This document shows positions 22,844 through 34,991 of a DNA stretch of 64,000 nt, piece by piece (position 1 is the first letter of the stretch; each line of letters begins with the position of its first letter). The position numbers and the translations under genes are program-made. Under the pieces are notes generated by a model. It saw only the letters and a program-made list of their open reading frames with translations, was not told where the DNA came from and did not search any database. Source of the DNA: Hydrangea macrophylla (Eukaryota > Streptophyta > Magnoliopsida > Cornales > Hydrangeaceae); assembly GCA_033977485.1 (NCBI GenBank), contig CM066998.1, positions 57,006,274 through 57,070,273 on the forward strand. Reading direction: 5' to 3'.

Positions 22844-25354
22844 TGTAACACCCGCACCCGAAAAAATGGGTAACTAGCATTAAATGCATTATTTAAGTGT
22901 TTATTAAACACTAGAGATGATTAAAGTGGGGTAACTATGGACCCACCAGTGTGAGAAGTGTTCATTAAGGAACAGAGTTGGTAGTTACATAAAGGATGGC
23001 ACAGAAATGAATGTGGGATAGGGGTCAGATTAAATAAATTGCATAGATGTGCTTTATATGCTTAAATGGTAGACATGTAAATCTAATTGTTTAATTATAA
23101 TACATGTTACTATATGATTTATTTATGTACTTCGATGAAATACTTTTTTAATTAAGTGCTTTAATATTTAAATTGTTGTTCATGACTAGTTATGACGCTA
23201 GTTTGGGTACCCTTGTGAGAGCGTAAATGAACACAGTTTATAATCAGTAAGTTAATTAGCAACTTCACGGAATAATTGACACCATAATTTAGGACCCAAA
23301 TGGAACTTAGACAAATACCTAATTAGAATTTGGGTAAGTAAAGTAATTAGTTATATAACATTTGGGGGTATAATTAGAACTAAAGAAAGTTAGTGGATAA
23401 AGACTAACACTTCTAGTATAATATAGAGGAGAGAGAAGGTGATGACAACTTCTTCAACTCCATCTTCTCCAAAATAGTCCGTAGACTGACTCGAGAGCGC
23501 CAAGAGCTTTGATGACAATTCATGCCAATTGACGTGCCAAACGACTTCCAAATCGTGATCTGAGACCGGATTCAGTATCGTGGAGGTGAGTCTAACGCAT
23601 GCATATAGTTTAATTTCATATTTGTCGCTGTAAATTTTGCGAAGCATTTGGGTGGTAACTTGTAGTTGATTTTTTGTAGGAACTCTTGTAGATTGTTAGT
23701 AAAGCTGGGTTTTGCTAAATTTCATAATCTAAATTTCATGTTCTAAGCCTAAATTGAATGATGGTCATGTTTCATAAAATTGGGTATGTTTAATTCATGA
23801 ATAATAAATCATGTTTACCTAAATTGGAAGACTATCATTTGAATTATGTGAAATTTGTTATTCTAGCATGATTATGTATTATGTGGGTCAAAGAAAGCCT
23901 TGCATTGGTCTAGCGTTTATTTACTCTGAGTAAGCAGATGTGTGAACACACTTACGGTAGGGTGAGACTACGGGTCTCTAAATGGGTGATTAAGGTCACG
24001 AACACAGAGAAGTGGGTCACAAACTTCACGAAAAAAAGGTGGTGACTACGGGTCATACACAAGTAAGGTGACAACAGTCACGTGTGTGGAGAACGCTATA
24101 TGCGAAAAGAGAAAGATTGAGTGACGATACGGTACATCGGTATTTGGTATTTTGGAGACTAAATTATGCATTATGTGATTTATTTGCTAAAATTGTTGCA
24201 TATAGCATGTAATAGCATTCAATGATGTGTTTAGCTTCACTCACCAAGTGAAAGCTTAAACGATTGTATGTTTCTGTATGGTTATTGAATAAACACTGCA
24301 AGTACTGAAAGGGGAAGAGGAGAGGATATGATCCGCATGACAGGTTGGGCATGGGAGTTGTTGATATATTGACATGTTCATATGTTTAGATGCTTTTAGT
24401 TTCAAATGTAACTTATGAGTAGGAAGAATGTGAAGAACTTATATTTTGGGAAGGTTTATAGCATATCAAGTTAATTTGATGTTGGTTATGTTTCATGGTG
24501 TGGGTTGCCCTTTGAAGTCATAAGTTGGGTACATTGGGAAGATAATTGAGAAATTATGTAACTTTTGGATGTATGTTAAACTTAGTTTCTCTTGTTGTAT
24601 GTTAATGCTTATGTTGAGTTGGTATGAGGAGAAGGATGCAAGTTAATGATCCTAGAAAGGAATTTATGTGTTTTGATTGACAGACTAACTAACTTTTCAA
24701 ATGGTTGAAGATGGTTTTGAGGAAACTCTCATGTTGTTTGTGTTTTTATTTGAAATTCATGAGCTTTGAAGGAGTAAGTAGTAGCTTCCAAATGCTCGAA
24801 AATGGTTTTGTTTTGAAGTTCTTATGATGTTTGGGTTGGATTAATAAAAGTTGGGAGTTTGAATATGTGTTGGGGTGTTTTGATTGTTGTATCACACTTG
24901 GGTATGTTTTGAAATAATTTTGGAAGTTTTCATAAAGTCTAATTTGGTTTTGGAATCAATCTATAAGGGTTTGGGTGATGTTTTAAACTTGTAAAGTAGG
25001 GGAAACTGGTGTAAAAACACATTCTGCAAAATTTGGATCGATTCCCTTTCTAGGCGGATCGATCCACAAGTCTGTTTTCTACCCAACAACTTTTACAGAA
25101 ATTGACATAACTCTTTCTAGAAATTTCGGATTTGCGCTCCGTTTTTGCGTTAGAACACAGACTCAAAGGCCTATTTTTGATATAAAATTTGACCATACTT
25201 TTTATACAAGAATTTTGCCCTGGGGGCTATTTTATCTTAACAAGGTTCTTAAACTATGGCTATTACATGCTTTCCTTACTAATTAGTATAGATTGGGCGC
25301 TTATAGCATTGTTACATATGTCCTAATCCGCCCAAGGTGGGTTGGGGTATGACA
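22844..25354 (+). mobile_element. solo LTR, Tekay-like
   Basis: A 2511-bp sequence, TGTAACACCCGCACCC ... GGTTGGGGTATGACA, flanked by perfect ACATC duplications (22839-22843 and 25355-25359). It has no internal coding region or second LTR, so it is a product of LTR-LTR recombination. It shares modules with the Tekay LTRs at 34992 and 53506, such as GTGAGAGCGTAAATG and TTAATTAGCAACTTC, so it belongs to the same family group but is clearly diverged. Confidence 0.88.
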
Positions 25355-25359
25355 ACATC

Positions 25360-27008
25360 ATTGCCCAAATAGCATATGGTAACCCCGTCTTATTCCTTCA
25401 ACCTTGGTTAACTTGTCACCACTGCCCCTATGGTCAATTACTTGACATCTCTATCCAAATGGCCAGTTAACCATCAACAACTGATCATGACAGCACCAAC
25501 AATGTACTACTACTCTTGACACTATTGCACCATCGGCCATAGTGACATATGAACAACATTTTGGACTCATAACTTCTTTGACGAACTGATTGTATGAACA
25601 AAAGACGAGAACTGGACTGACTGATATGATCGTTAAGTGAACAACGTTATTGAGACATTCTTATAATCGATTAGCGTACGTAGTACAAGTCATTATAGCT
25701 TATTAACAATCGAGGTATCATTCTTACGCGTATCGCAGTACTGCTCTCGGAGTTCCCATATTTTATCCGTACAAGAATTAAAGATCCGTTACATCTTTTA
25801 CTATAGAAAATATAAACTTTCTTGAAACTATAGGTTCGAGCGTTCACCTTCACGAATTCCAAGATTCCTTCTTTTTATTTACAAAAGTAGTCATTTAACT
25901 AAGGTACTACTAAAACAGTATATGGTACAATTTTAAAGATATGACACCAACATGCACAAATAACTTCAACTACCAATTCCATGTACAGTTTATCAGCTCA
26001 AGGTACAACAAATATCAACATAGATCATCATAAATCAACATGCATATAAAATGATTTCCTATGTACTGCTAGACTCGAGCCCTTAGGCCATAAAAGCACT
26101 CACGGGCTGGCCTATTAAGCCACTCGAGTGCTCGCGTGAGCTCGAGCGCTCGGGTTATGCAAATTCCAATAGTTCTACAAGTTATAATAGAATTTTGTTT
26201 TTAGTTGTTTTGCATGTCACATGCAAGCACATCGATAATCATTTTAACTTCGAAAACACAGAATTAAAGTCAGTACGAGTACTCACTAAGATCTAGATGA
26301 TCAAAATGATGAAAACATGATGATGTGTGTGATGAAACTCCAAGCTACTCCAATACAAGCTTCAATCGTGTTGATTCTCTTCGATGCTCCTTCTACACTT
26401 GATACTCCAGCTTCTTCAGCTCCAGAATCTTCAAATGCATGTAATGTGGGCGTCTACATGTGCAACGAAGTTGTGTGTGAGGTTGAAGAGGCCATGCAAG
26501 GTGTATATGCAAAAGAATGAAGATGATCTCTTAAGAAATCTCTCTCAAACAAGCTCTCTGTTTCTCTGGTATTCAAATGTATTAAATGCTGAGAATAGAC
26601 GAGTATTTATAGAATTTAAAGATTCAGGAGCAAAATAGTCATTTTACACAAAAATTAAGTTTGAGTGTTCAAGTCTCGAGCACTCAGGAAATCTGTAGCG
26701 CTTGGGGCTCCTACTTTACATATCCTTCAAAATGCTCAAGGCTTCAAAGGTTCAAGCAATATAAACGTACGTAAGATAGAATCAGAGTTCAATAGATATG
26801 AATATCTATACGAATCAGAACTTGCATATCATATTCGATTACAGAATTACAATAGTAAATACATAGAAAATGTCGGTGTTACAACTGCAAACCTCCAAAT
26901 CCCTAATGAAATTGTCTGTAGTATAGCTCAACACTGAGCCGACTGAGGGGGAAGTTGCCACCGTCCCACACCATAGATCGCCCCAAAACACTCTGTGACT
27001 GTGAAAAG
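25360..27008. other. repeat-derived DNA, probable old LTR in reverse orientation
   Basis: Continues the modules seen at 22384-22838. CTCGAG/GAGCGCTC-rich islands at about 26085-26160 and 26668-26705 occupy a place like the GTCGAC islands of the Tekay LTRs. Two small ORFs near 26317-26638 show no family features. I cannot place it in a named family. Confidence 0.4.
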
Positions 27009-27340
27009 TGTTAGACAACATGTCCCACATTGAATAAACATGGGGTTGGCGATGGCTAGATATACATGTTGGGCCTCTTCACCTAATAGCTTAAGCTTTT
27101 GAGTTGGATCCAAATCAGACAAAAAACACCAGATCTGCATGAGTAGATAACTGGATCTGAAGAAACAATGCGGTACCTATAAAGAGGCGTAGCCGGATCT
27201 AACTACAACACAAAGAGATGAAGAAATCTAGAGTGGAAAACAAAAAAAAATAAAATAAAATTTGGGGGCACAACACACCTCATATAGAGGGCAAATCATT
27301 ATTCAAAACCAAAAAGAATGATCCAAGAGACCTCCCATGG
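27009..27340. other. possible copia-type LTR fragment
   Basis: Begins TGTTAGACAACATGTCCCAC and contains GGGCCTCTTCACCTAATAGC followed by TTAAGCTTTTGAGTTGG. This succession is familiar from plant copia/TRIM LTRs. No partner LTR is seen. Confidence 0.35.
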
Positions 27341-28018
27341 TGTAGCACCCCGTATTAATAAATCATATTTCCATTGAAAAATAAAATTAATCATACTTTG
27401 ATTCTTTAAAATTAAAGTACAACATTTATTTAAAACTCCCAACAGGCCCATATTCTGTACGGATCCCCTAAATCATCCTTAGCCTTATCTCCCTTCCAGG
27501 CTTTGGTTATTGGCACTACCTACATCTCAAAACCACACCGGGAAGTATACAATATGACAGGAATGTAAAAGGCTCAAAAGGTACAACGAAATTAAATAAA
27601 TAGACCAATCACACAACACATACCACACAATTTGCAAAACACACAAATGAACACATGCACAACATACATACACCATACAAATGCATATCACACAAATGAA
27701 CACATGCACAACACATATACACCACACAAATGCATAAAACACAAATGAACACATGCACAACACACATACACCACACAAATGCATATGTGTTGGGTAACGC
27801 CCAATAAATGGTTTGGGTTTGTTTAGGTATATACACACATCACACACTAATATTAATGCCCAAATTAATATATTTGGAAAAATATAAATAGTAAATAAAT
27901 ACTATTATTGCATTTATTATTATTATTATTATTATTGTTTAGAGCTATATAATACAGTACAAATACAAAACTGATATTTTTATGAAATATGCATAGTTAA
28001 AAAATACGAGTTGCTACA
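27341..28018 (-). repeat. concatemer LTR a
   Basis: Complete at both ends but shortened in the middle (678 bp against about 1.1 kb). It lacks the CCAACCGCTCAC...CTCACC region seen in b, c and d. It carries three minisatellite units. Confidence 0.82.
27640..27785. repeat. minisatellite, about 49-bp period, three copies
   Basis: The unit reads approximately CACACAAATGAACACATGCA then CAACACACATACACCACACA then AATGCATAA. LTRs b (about 29031-29122), c (about 30236-30333) and d (about 61475-61567) have two copies. Cys/Val-rich ORFs on the minus strand come from this repeat and are not genes. Confidence 0.9.
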
Positions 28019-28216
28019 CTCTACCCTTGTTAAAAGATATTTCGTCCCGAAATCTAGAGATAAAAATGTTTGGTAAATAACTATAAAAGAAAATTAAATT
28101 TTTTTTTTCTTAAAACAATTTTTTTTCTACCTTCTCCGACTCTTCCCAGGCGATGTAGATTATCCAATATCGACTTAGTCCTATACTTCCGACTTGGGAC
28201 ATGCACTGATATAATT
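28019..28216 (-). other. concatemer internal segment 1
   Basis: 198 bp between LTRs a and b. The polypurine side (AACAAGGGTAGAG on the minus strand) is kept. The primer site has decayed (TTATATCAGTGC). Confidence 0.75.
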
Positions 28217-28852
28217 TGTAATAGCCCGCAAAAGTAAAGCATATTTTTATTAAAAAATAAAATGAATTACACTTTGATTTTTCAAAACAAAAGTACAATA
28301 TTTCTTTAAAACTCCCAACAGGCCCATATTCTGCACGGATCTCCTATATTATCCTTAGCCATATCTTCTTTCCAAGCTTCCATGATCGACGCTACATGCA
28401 TCTAAAAACCACATTGAGAAGTACACAATATGACAGGAATATCAAATGCTCAAAAGGTACAATGAAATAAAATAAATAGACCAATCTCACAAACCAACCG
28501 CTCACACAAAAAGTATCATACTAGGTTCCTCTTAATCACATAGCAAATAGCCAGCTCACCTCACTCACCTCACCCGTCCTCAGTACGTCGGTCCCTGAGA
28601 CCTGTTGGACTGTTGGTAGTTGCTCCTTGCTCATGACCCTTCAGTCCCATAGCACTTAGCAATCAACAAATACTCATTGATTTCAAGCGAAAGTACAACA
28701 TAACAACAAAAAGAGTAAAAATAGAGATAACAAAGAAATACTCGGTAGAATTTAGAAAGCATATTGTACAAAATCCGGTTTACCCACCTTTCTGATCATC
28801 ATCTCAGTTCCTCTTATTTTCTTCCACTAACCCGAGGTGTATATATATCTAT

Positions 28853-28897
<45 letters not shown>

Positions 28898-29342
28898 ATG
28901 TGAGTTGTGTATGAAACAATACATATTTATATATAGACTTTAGAAGTCTTGGGGACCAAGTTGGGTTAATGCAGTCCATAATGTTGCACACCACACACAA
29001 CACACAACACACACCACACAACTTGTAAGGCACACAAATGAACACATGCAACATACACACCACACAAAAGCATAGCACAAAAATGAACACATGCACAACA
29101 CACATACACCACACAAATGCATATGGATTGGGTAGTACCCAAGTAAATGGTTGGGTGTGTCTGGGTAATTCATATATATACATAACGCTACCAATATTAA
29201 CATATCTAGAAAAATTTAAATCGTAAAGAACTACTATTGTTTTATTTATTATTATTATTATTTCGAGCTGTATAACACAGTACACATACAAAAACTGATA
29301 TTTTAATGAAATATATGTAGTTGAAAAATATAGTTTTCTACA
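28217..29342 (-). repeat. concatemer LTR b
   Basis: A 1126-bp LTR with a GT microsatellite at 28857-28894 and two minisatellite units. Confidence 0.82.
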
Positions 29343-29531
29343 TTCTACCCTCCTTAAAAAAAGATTTCGTCTTGAATCTAGAGATACAAATATTTTCTAA
29401 ATAACTAAAAATAAATAAAAATTCTTAAAACAAATTTTTTTCTACATTTTCCAACTCTTTCCAGGTGATGAAGACTATCCAACCTCGATTTAGTCCTACA
29501 CTTCCGGCTGGGGACATGCTCTGATACCATT
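29343..29531 (-). other. concatemer internal segment 2
   Basis: 189 bp with an intact TGGTATCAGAGC primer site on the minus strand beside LTR c, and a polypurine tract beside LTR b. There is no ORF. Confidence 0.8.
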
Positions 29532-30570
29532 TGTAATGACCCACAAAAATAAAGCTTATTTATAGTGAAAAATAAAATGAATTACAGTTTAATTCTTTAA
29601 AATTAAAGTACAATATTTCTTTAAAACTCCCAACAGGCCCATATTCTGCACAGATCTCCTATATCATCCTTAACCTTATCTCCCTTCCAAAAATCTATTA
29701 TCGACACTACCTGCATCTAAAAAACACACTGAAAGTACACAATATGACAGGATTATCAACAGCTCAAAAGGTACAACAAAATCAAATAAATAGGCTAATC
29801 GCACAAACCAACCGCTCACTCAAAGAGCATCATACTAGGTTCCTATTAGTCACATAGCAAAGAGCCACCTCACCTCATTCACCTCACACGTTTTCAGTAT
29901 ATTGGTCCCTGATGAAAGTACATTATAACTACAAAAAGAGTACAAGTAGAGATAACAAAGAAATTCTTCGGAGAATTTAGAAAGCATATTGTACACAACC
30001 TGGTTTACCCACCCTTCCGATCATACCCTCAGCTCCTCTTCTTTTCTTGCACTAACCCGAGGTGTATATGTATCTATGATTGTGTGTGTGTATGTCTATA
30101 TATAGTGTGAGTTGTGAGTTGTGTATGAAATAATACATATGTATATTTAGACTCTAGATGTCTTAAGGACCAAATTGGGTTATGTGGTCCTTAATGTTGC
30201 ACACACCACACAACACACACCACACAACTTGCAATGCACATAAATGAACACATGTACAACTCACATACACCACACAAATGCAGAGCACACAAATGAACAC
30301 ATGCACAACACATATACACCACACAAATGCACATGGATTGGGTAGTGCCCAAGTAAATGGTTAGGGTGTGTTTTTGGTAATACATATATACACATCACAC
30401 TACCAATATTAATACCCAAATTAAAATATCTAGATAAATATAAATAGGAAAGAAATACTATTGTTGTATTTATTAATATTATTATTATTTCGAGCTGTTA
30501 AATATAGTACAAACACGAAAACTAACATTTTTTTATAAAATATACATAGTTGAAAATATAGGTTGCTACA
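29532..30570 (-). repeat. concatemer LTR c
   Basis: A 1039-bp LTR, TGTAATGACCCAC ... GGTTGCTACA on the plus strand, with two minisatellite units. Confidence 0.82.
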
Positions 30571-30620
30571 CTCTACCCTTCTTAAAAGAGATTTCATTCA
30601 GAAATCTAGAGATAAAATGG
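30571..30620 (-). other. concatemer internal segment 3, left half
   Basis: Stops at the Tat copy 2 insertion. The rest continues at 60551-60703 with TGTTTTGTAAATAAC, matching the uninterrupted segments near 28069 and 61848. Confidence 0.8.
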
Positions 30621-31195
30621 TGATATGTAAAAAAATATCCAACAAAGGCAAAAGCTTTATCTCTACTTAACCCGAGCGGTTCGCCTTATGTTATCTATTC
30701 CCGACCAACATGCCAGGAACACAGTACAGGCTCGGGTCACTATAGGCACAGCTTGGCCACGTCCCACGACGTGTAGCAGAATAATCCAAATAGTTTCCTA
30801 CTCAAGCTAGAAAACTAATGGAAAGAGAGGATTGTTTCCTAATCGGATTAGGAGATTCCCATGATTCATGCTGATCAATCCTTATCAGATTGCACTGCTT
30901 AATCAGATTACTTACATTGAACGAGTAGGTCTCTTGTATCTATAAAAGAGACCACTCATCCTCTTCAAAGGGGAACACATTCTTATATAGCATACTTTTT
31001 CTACGTATATCCAGCTAGGTTTTGGTAGCTCCACCACCATTATTGGTTTACCAAGGGCCCTCGATGATCTGATACTCTAATATACGTGCTCCGACACACA
31101 GCGTGGACGTAGGTCTCTTCTTTAATAAGGCTAAACCACATACAAATCCTTTTGTCTCATTCATACTCTTTCCTAACAAAATTTTGGCATCATTA
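30621..31195 (+). repeat. 5' LTR of Tat copy 2
   Basis: A 575-bp LTR, TGATATGTAA ... GGCATCATTA (the 3' LTR ends ATCA). The core promoter TCTATAAAAGAG is at about 30939-30950, as in copy 1. Confidence 0.9.
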
Positions 31196-31213
31196 GTTTG
31201 GCGCTGTCTATGG
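31196..31213 (+). other. primer-binding region of Tat copy 2
   Basis: GTTTGGCGCTGTCTATGG follows the LTR directly and parallels copy 1. Confidence 0.7.
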
Positions 31214-31258
31214 GAATTCACAGTTCTTCCTTCAAGACAAATCTCTTGATTGATCATC

Positions 31259-32640
31259 ATGCCATCGAAGAAGAATAAAAAAACCACTCCACTAATAGAT
31301 TAGGTAGATTTTCCAGTCACACAATCGACGGCTTCCATGACCCCGGAGCAAATCACTGCAGCCCTTGCATAGCTTCTGGAGGGCCAACACCATGCACAGA
31401 TGCAAATTGAAGCTCTGCTGGCCCAATAGAATAAGACCATTCAGACTACGAAACAACTCGGGAATGACGAACGTAGTCAGGTCCCTGCCCAAACTACACC
31501 AGTAGAACCTTAGGTTGTGGGATAGTTTGGGAACGATAAGCATGGCTAGGCTCCTATACGAACCCGGCAACGTGCCCAGGCCAACCCGAACCGCACGGTA
31601 GATGGCACAGAGGTCATCAACGGTAGGCGCATGACCAAAGAAGAGGGATAAGAGCGACTGGCCTGAGAATCAGCCAAGGATCGCCTGGCAAGAGTCAAAG
31701 CAACCTTGGGCACACGCTTAACCAGAGTTAAAGTTGAGCCCAATCCTTGAGGATAGCGCACTTCGAGGAAGAGGCTTCTTTTTTAGACCCAACCTAAAAT
31801 ACTGACACTGGATGAGACCTTAGTCGGGAAAACGTAGAGGGTTGCACCGCTGACTTGCAGCAGCAGATCAAGAAGTTGAGCCAAAAATCAGGTCGTGATT
31901 ACACCAATACCAAGACTAAGTCACCGTTCACTAACCAAGTTATAGGGTTTTTGATCCCACATAAATTCAAGCAGCCTCATCTAGGTTCTTATGATGGATC
32001 GAGAAGCCCGGTTGACCATGTCCGGATATATAAGGCTCAGATGGAATTAGCAACTAACACCGATGAACTGTTCTGCCTGGCCTTCTCTAGCACTCTCAAG
32101 GGGCCAGCCGCACAGTGGTTCTACTCGCTCAAGCCTAGATCAGTGGGCAACTTGAGCATAGTAGGCTCTTTGTCAAGAAATTTGTGGGTATGATTGGCCG
32201 ACCGCAGCCAGTCACCCAACTGTTGAACGTCAGGCAGTGAAAGAGAGAGTCCCTAAAGGAATTTGTCGACCGGTTCAACCAACAAAAGCTTCAGATCCAC
32301 GGTCTAAATGAGATGGTTGTGATCACAGCATTCTATTCGGGGGTGCAAAACACCAAGGTCGCCACGTCTTCCATCATAACTGACCGATAACCTTAGTTGA
32401 GCTCTCAGAGAGGGTCGACAAGTACATCGATATCGAGGAGTTCTTAAAGAAAAAACACTCAAACATTACCGAGTTCGTCACCGCAGATAGACGACCAAGG
32501 CAAGATACCCGGGCCCTCGAGTCGCAACAACCCCTCGATCACATTAACATGGTCTCCAGAGGAACATCAGGCAGAGAGGATTCACAGTCGGCAAGGAAGA
32601 GGCATGCTCGGGCATTCTGAGCGAATGTCCTGCAAGTCCA
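31259..32640 (+). pseudogene. Tat copy 2 gag (broken)
   Basis: Begins MPSKKNKKTTPLID. MTPEQITAALA*LLEGQ aligns with MTIEQITAALAQLLEGQ of copy 1, a Gln codon turned to TAG. The gag core is open at 31855-32193 (PHKFKQPHLGSYDGSRSPVD, TLKGPAAQWFYSL). The C-terminal block (ITEFVTADRRPRQDTRA, HINMVSRGTSG) follows in another frame. Confidence 0.8.
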
Positions 32641-32719
32641 ACAGGCCAACGCCCCACTGACCGATACCTTCATTTTCTCATTTGATGATGTCCGGGACCT
32701 GCACTACCCCCACAACCAC

Positions 32720-33260
32720 CCACTAGTGGTGATGCTTTCTATAGCCAACTATATGGTAAAAAGGGTACTAGTGGAAACCGATAGCTCCTCGAACATACTG
32801 TTCGCCTCAGCTTTGGATCAGTTTGGGATATCAAGAGACTAGATTTGACCAATTTCCAATCCCTTGGTAGGATTCAACAAATCACACAACCGTTTGGGAT
32901 TATCAAACTCCCGATTCTAATGGGAACCTAGCCAAAACAAACCTCTATACTTATAAACTTTGTTGTTGTTGGGGCCCCATCTGCCTACGATGTCATCTTT
33001 GGGAGACCAACACTCAACAAGGCTAGAGCAGCTGTATCGACTTATAGCCTGATTGTCAAGTTCCCAACCCTGTAGGGTCTCGGAAGTCTAAGGAGACCAG
33101 GCCACCCCCCGAAGCTGCTATGTCAGTTCCCTGAGTAAAGAAGGAGTTTCAGAAGTGTTGAACATTTAGGAGATGGACCCAAGGGACTCTAGGGACGGGG
33201 TCAGCCCAGTTGAAGAAATTAGTTAAGTGATGCTGGACCCCAAAATTCCTGACCGGTCTG
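32720..33260 (+). pseudogene. Tat copy 2 protease (active site lost)
   Basis: MLSIANYMVKRVLV is followed by ETDSSSNILFAS where copy 1 has DTGSSSDIMF. The catalytic Asp and the Gly are replaced. The later YDVIFGRPTLNKA block is recognisable. Several stops break the frame. Confidence 0.78.
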
Positions 33261-33369
33261 TCACCATCGTTACGCTCCTAGAACCGACCTTAGGGAACAA
33301 CTAGTCCACTTCCTGAGGCAAAACCAAGACGTCTTTGCTTGGAGTCGTAAGGACATGCCTAGAATTGAT

Positions 33370-34660
33370 CCCCGAGTCATGTCTCACCGACTCAACATTG
33401 ACTCAAGCCACTGCTCAATCAAGCAAACAAGGAGAAGAATGGCCCCTGAAAGACATGCAATAGTACAAGAGGAGGTCAAGAAGCTTCTAAAAGCAAAGTC
33501 AATTCAAAAAGTACAGTATCTTGACTAGTTAGCCAATGTGGTACTGGACAAGAAAAAAAATGGAAAGTGGAGACTGTGTGTGGACTTTACTGACCTGAAT
33601 AAGCCCTGCCCAAGGACTTCTATCCACTACCCAGGATAGACCTCCTTATGGACTCCATGGCCGGTCACTCACTCTTCTCCTTCATGGACGCCTATTCAAG
33701 GTACAACCAAATCTGTATGTACCCTGGTGACAAAGAAAAAACATCCTCCATCATTGACCAAGGGACATACTATTATAAGGTAATGCCCTTTGGCCTAAAA
33801 AATACCAGGGCTACTTATCAGCGATTGGTTAACCATATGTTCAGAGATGTAATTGGGAAGACCATGGAGGTGTATGTTGATAACCTCCTAGTCAAGAGCT
33901 GGGACAAGTCCGACCATCTCGAGCACTTGGTCGGGGCCTTCAGCATCTTAAAAAAATACCAGATGAGGTTAAACCTAGCTAAGTGCACTTTTGGAGTCTC
34001 GTCTGAGAAGTTCTTGGGACACCAGATTAGTAGGCGAGGAATTGAGAAGAATCCAGAAATGATCCAAGCAATCATCAATATGCAGTCGCCCAAGTCAACC
34101 AAAGAAGTTCAAAGTTTAGCAAGGTGGGTGGTAGCATTGAACAAATTTGTATCCTAACGACCGACTGGTGCCTTCCATTCTTCAAAATCCTCAGCCAACC
34201 CTTTGAGTGGTTAGAGGAGTATGAAGAGGCATTTTAAGCAATCAAGAAGTACCTAACATAGCCGCCTCTGCTCTCAACACCCATACCAAAGGAGGTGTTG
34301 TACCTTTACTTGGCAGTATCGTCCTCGGCAGTAAGCTTGGCACTGATCAGAGAAGAACACGGAATACGATACCCAGTCTATTATACCAGGCCCTTCAAGG
34401 CAAAAAAAAGTCATTATTCTCACATAAAAAAGCTTGCCTTTGCACTCATCACTTTGGCTCGACAGCTCTACCTGTACTTTCAATCCCATGTCATAGTGGT
34501 CCTCACGGATCAGGCTCTGTGCAGGATTCTGTGCCGACCTGAAACATTCGAGAGACTCATGAAGTGGGCGTTGGAGTTAGAGGAATTTAAAGCTAATTAC
34601 AGACCTCGAATAGCCATGAAGGGGCAGGCGGTGGCAGATTTCCTCGTTTAATTCACATAC
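33370..34660 (+). pseudogene. Tat copy 2 reverse transcriptase and RNase H (dead)
   Basis: RRRMAPERHAIVQEEVKKLL and CVDFTDLNKPCP are followed by a frameshift, then SFMDAYSRYNQICMYPG and VMPFGLKNTRATYQRL. The catalytic motif is YVDN instead of YVDD. The linked RNase H is open from about 34295 (LYLYLAVSSSAVSLALI to YRPRIAMKGQAVADF). It carries many in-frame TAG codons. Confidence 0.85.
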
Positions 34661-34991
34661 CTAGAAGACCCAGTCAGGGAGTTCAATCCACCAGAGTTAC
34701 CGCTCAGGCTACAGTCTGACATCTTAATCTGCAGTAGGGCATGGATCATCTTGGCCACTCCCGATGGAATCCAGTTGAAGTATGCCCTATGGTTTGGATT
34801 CTAGGATTCCAATAATGAAGTTGAGTATGAAGCCCTACTAACCGAGCTACAATTAGCTACCTCGATGGGTGCATAGCAAGTCCAAGTATATAGTGACTCC
34901 CAACTAGTTACCAATTAGGAGTATGAAGCTCATGAAGACAGCATAGTGCCCTATCTGGCCCGTGTCATGAAGGTTGTCGACAAACTCAAAG
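34661..34991 (+). pseudogene. Tat copy 2 second RNase H, truncated
   Basis: Remains of the archaeal-type RNase H (NNEVEYEALLTELQLAT, VYSDSQLVTN) run up to VVDKLKG, where the Tekay LTR begins. By comparison with copy 1, the C-terminus and about 360 bp of the link to integrase are missing and do not reappear beyond the insertion. Confidence 0.78.
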
